Source: Betaproteobacteria bacterium
GTDB taxonomy: Bacteria > Pseudomonadota > Gammaproteobacteria > Burkholderiales > SG8-39
Assembly (NCBI GenBank): GCA_029858545.1
Contig: JAOUFA010000134.1
Coordinates: 1 to 9,108, forward strand
DNA: 9,108 bases
Direction: 5' to 3'
This document shows, piece after piece, positions 8,316 through 9,108 of this stretch (positions are counted from its first letter, which is position 1; each line of letters starts with the position of its first letter). The notes beneath the pieces were generated by a model. The model made no database searches, was not told where the DNA came from, and saw only the letters and a program-made list of their open reading frames with translations. A program made the translations under genes and the position numbers.

Positions 8316-8327
8316 TTGTCTAGACAA
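8316..8327. promoter_or_regulatory. Putative HutC operator, hutC-proximal copy
   Basis: This is the second identical copy of palindrome TTGTCTAGACAA, 57 bp centre to centre from the first. It lies four bases upstream of the predicted -35 box of the operon promoter and contains the predicted -35 box of hutC on the opposite strand. A repressor bound here could affect both directions at once. Confidence 0.8.
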
Positions 8328-8344
8328 ATCGAAACGACGACAAT
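8316..8344 (+). promoter_or_regulatory. Predicted sigma70 promoter of hutC
   Basis: TTGTCT (8316-8321) and GACAAT (8339-8344) are spaced by 17 bases, each matching its consensus at 4 of 6 positions. The -35 box is part of the palindromic operator, implying that HutC represses its own gene. A start near 8351 would give a leader of about 29 bases. The motif match is modest and no experiment is available. Confidence 0.45.
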
Positions 8345-8379
8345 CACAAGCTCGCGGTATTTCGGCAGGACGATTGGCG

Positions 8380-9108
8380 ATGCGCAGGAACAGGAGTGCG
8401 GCAAGGCGCTCGGCAAAAAGGGGGACCGGCAGCCCCGGTCTGTCCTCGTTTCAGGAGATCAAGAACCACCTGCTGGAGCGCATCCACGGCGGCGAATGGA
8501 AGGAGGGCGACCAGCTCCCTACCGAGGCCGAGCTTTGCATGCAGTTCGGTGTGGCGCGCATGACGGTCAATCGCGCCTTGCGGGAACTGGCCTCCGAGCA
8601 GGTTGTTACCCGCGTCCAGGGCGCGGGAACCTTCCTCGCCCAGCAGAAGTACCAGACCACCCTGGTCGAGATCCGCAGCATCGCCGACGAAGTGCGTGAC
8701 CGCGGCCACCGCCATTCCTGCGAGGTCATGCAACTCGAGGCGGTCAGGGCGCCTGCCGCGTTCGCGCGGAAATTCGAGGTGCGCCGCGGGCACCTGTTGT
8801 TTCACTCGGTGCTGGTGCATTACGAGAACGATCTGCGCATCCAGGTCGAGGACCGCTGGGTCAATTCCTCGCTGGCGCCGGATTACCTGACGCAGGATTT
8901 CACCCGATCCACGCCGAACGAATACCTGATGCGCGTCGCGCCCTTGCAGGGAGTGAGCTACCGCATCGAGGCGAAACTGCCGCCCGTGGAAATCCGCAAG
9001 CGGCTGGCGATGCCGGCGGCCGAACCCTGCCTGGTTTTGTACCGGACGACCCGTTCGCTCGGCATGGTCGCGTCGGCGGCCACGATGTGGCATCCGGCGA
9101 GTCGATAT
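8380..9108 (+). CDS. hutC: Histidine utilisation repressor HutC (GntR family, UTRA domain), 3' truncated
   Basis: This is a DNA-binding repressor of hut genes whose known inducer in relatives is urocanate. The frame is open from ATG 8380 to the window end, 243 codons, with no stop. Full-length HutC is only slightly longer, so probably 5-20 residues are missing. After a basic N-terminal tail (MRRNRSAARRSAKR) comes the GntR winged helix, about residues 21-90. It includes the sequence LPTEAELCMQFGVARMTVNR (46-65), the helix-turn-helix followed by ALRELASEQ, and the wing RVQGAGTFLAQ. The UTRA effector domain follows (about 95-243), with the HutC-typical IQVEDRWVN (154-162) and a terminal HPASRY. 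The start is preceded by AGGA nine bases upstream. The gene diverges from the transporter-hut operon across a 208-base region with two palindromes resembling HutC sites. Together, family, position and operators make the assignment strong. Confidence 0.93.
   Translation, partial: MRRNRSAARRSAKRGTGSPGLSSFQEIKNHLLERIHGGEWKEGDQLPTEAELCMQFGVARMTVNRALRELASEQVVTRVQGAGTFLAQQKYQTTLVEIRSIADEVRDRGHRHSCEVMQLEAVRAPAAFARKFEVRRGHLLFHSVLVHYENDLRIQVEDRWVNSSLAPDYLTQDFTRSTPNEYLMRVAPLQGVSYRIEAKLPPVEIRKRLAMPAAEPCLVLYRTTRSLGMVASAATMWHPASRY

Noticed and set aside
8172..8327. N-terminal extension of the binding protein by 52 codons
   Set aside because: It would put coding sequence across both the predicted promoter and operators and ahead of a clear signal peptide, while ATG 8171 has a good GAGGA site.
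6915..8699. A 594-codon open frame on the plus strand across the binding-protein gene and into hutC
   Set aside because: It is antisense to a well-supported binding-protein gene and out of frame with hutC. Its translation is Arg/Gly/His-rich with no recognisable domain, as expected for a shadow frame in GC-rich DNA.
8603..8890. A 95-codon plus-strand open frame inside hutC
   Set aside because: It lies in a different frame from the continuous HutC translation and is Arg/Ser-rich without a domain, so it is a shadow frame.

Overview
This is a GC-rich stretch from a proteobacterium. The gene content, the branched-chain-type ABC transporters and the codon use suggest a betaproteobacterium of the Burkholderiales kind; that placement is an inference from style, not from a marker gene. 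The window holds most of a histidine/urocanate utilisation (hut) locus. Nine protein-coding genes are visible, two of them cut by the window edges. No RNA genes, insertion sequences, CRISPR arrays or phage genes were seen.

Layout. Positions 1-645 (+) carry the C-terminal two thirds of a beta-hydroxyacid dehydrogenase-family oxidoreductase, unrelated to the hut genes as far as can be seen. It converges on a long minus-strand operon spanning about 8276 down to 744. In transcription order the operon encodes a periplasmic substrate-binding protein (7026-8171), two membrane permeases (6098-6961 and 5243-6094), two ABC ATPases (4464-5246 and 3773-4477), urocanate hydratase HutU (2020-3738) and imidazolonepropionase HutI (744-2003). 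Junctions are tight (4- and 14-base overlaps, or gaps of 3 to 34 bases). The exception is a 64-base gap after the binding protein, which holds a perfect 15-bp GC hairpin. Divergent from the operon, 8380-9108 (+) encodes HutC, a GntR/UTRA repressor cut off a few residues before its end.

Control. The 208-base divergent intergenic region has two identical 12-bp palindromes, TTGTCTAGACAA, 57 bp apart. They bracket a plausible sigma70 promoter for the operon, and the second also contains the apparent -35 box of hutC. Each differs from the known HutC operator core TTGTATATACAA at two positions. The simplest reading is that HutC represses both the operon and itself until urocanate accumulates.

How it works together. 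The binding protein and ABC transporter bring in a substrate. HutU converts urocanate to imidazolonepropionate and HutI opens the ring to N-formimino-L-glutamate. No histidase (hutH) or formiminoglutamate-degrading gene (hutG, hutF) is in the window. The most interesting point is that a complete transporter of the branched-chain amino acid (HAAT) family is the promoter-proximal part of a HutC-controlled operon whose first enzyme acts on urocanate. It is therefore a candidate histidine or urocanate importer, not a leucine/isoleucine/valine one.
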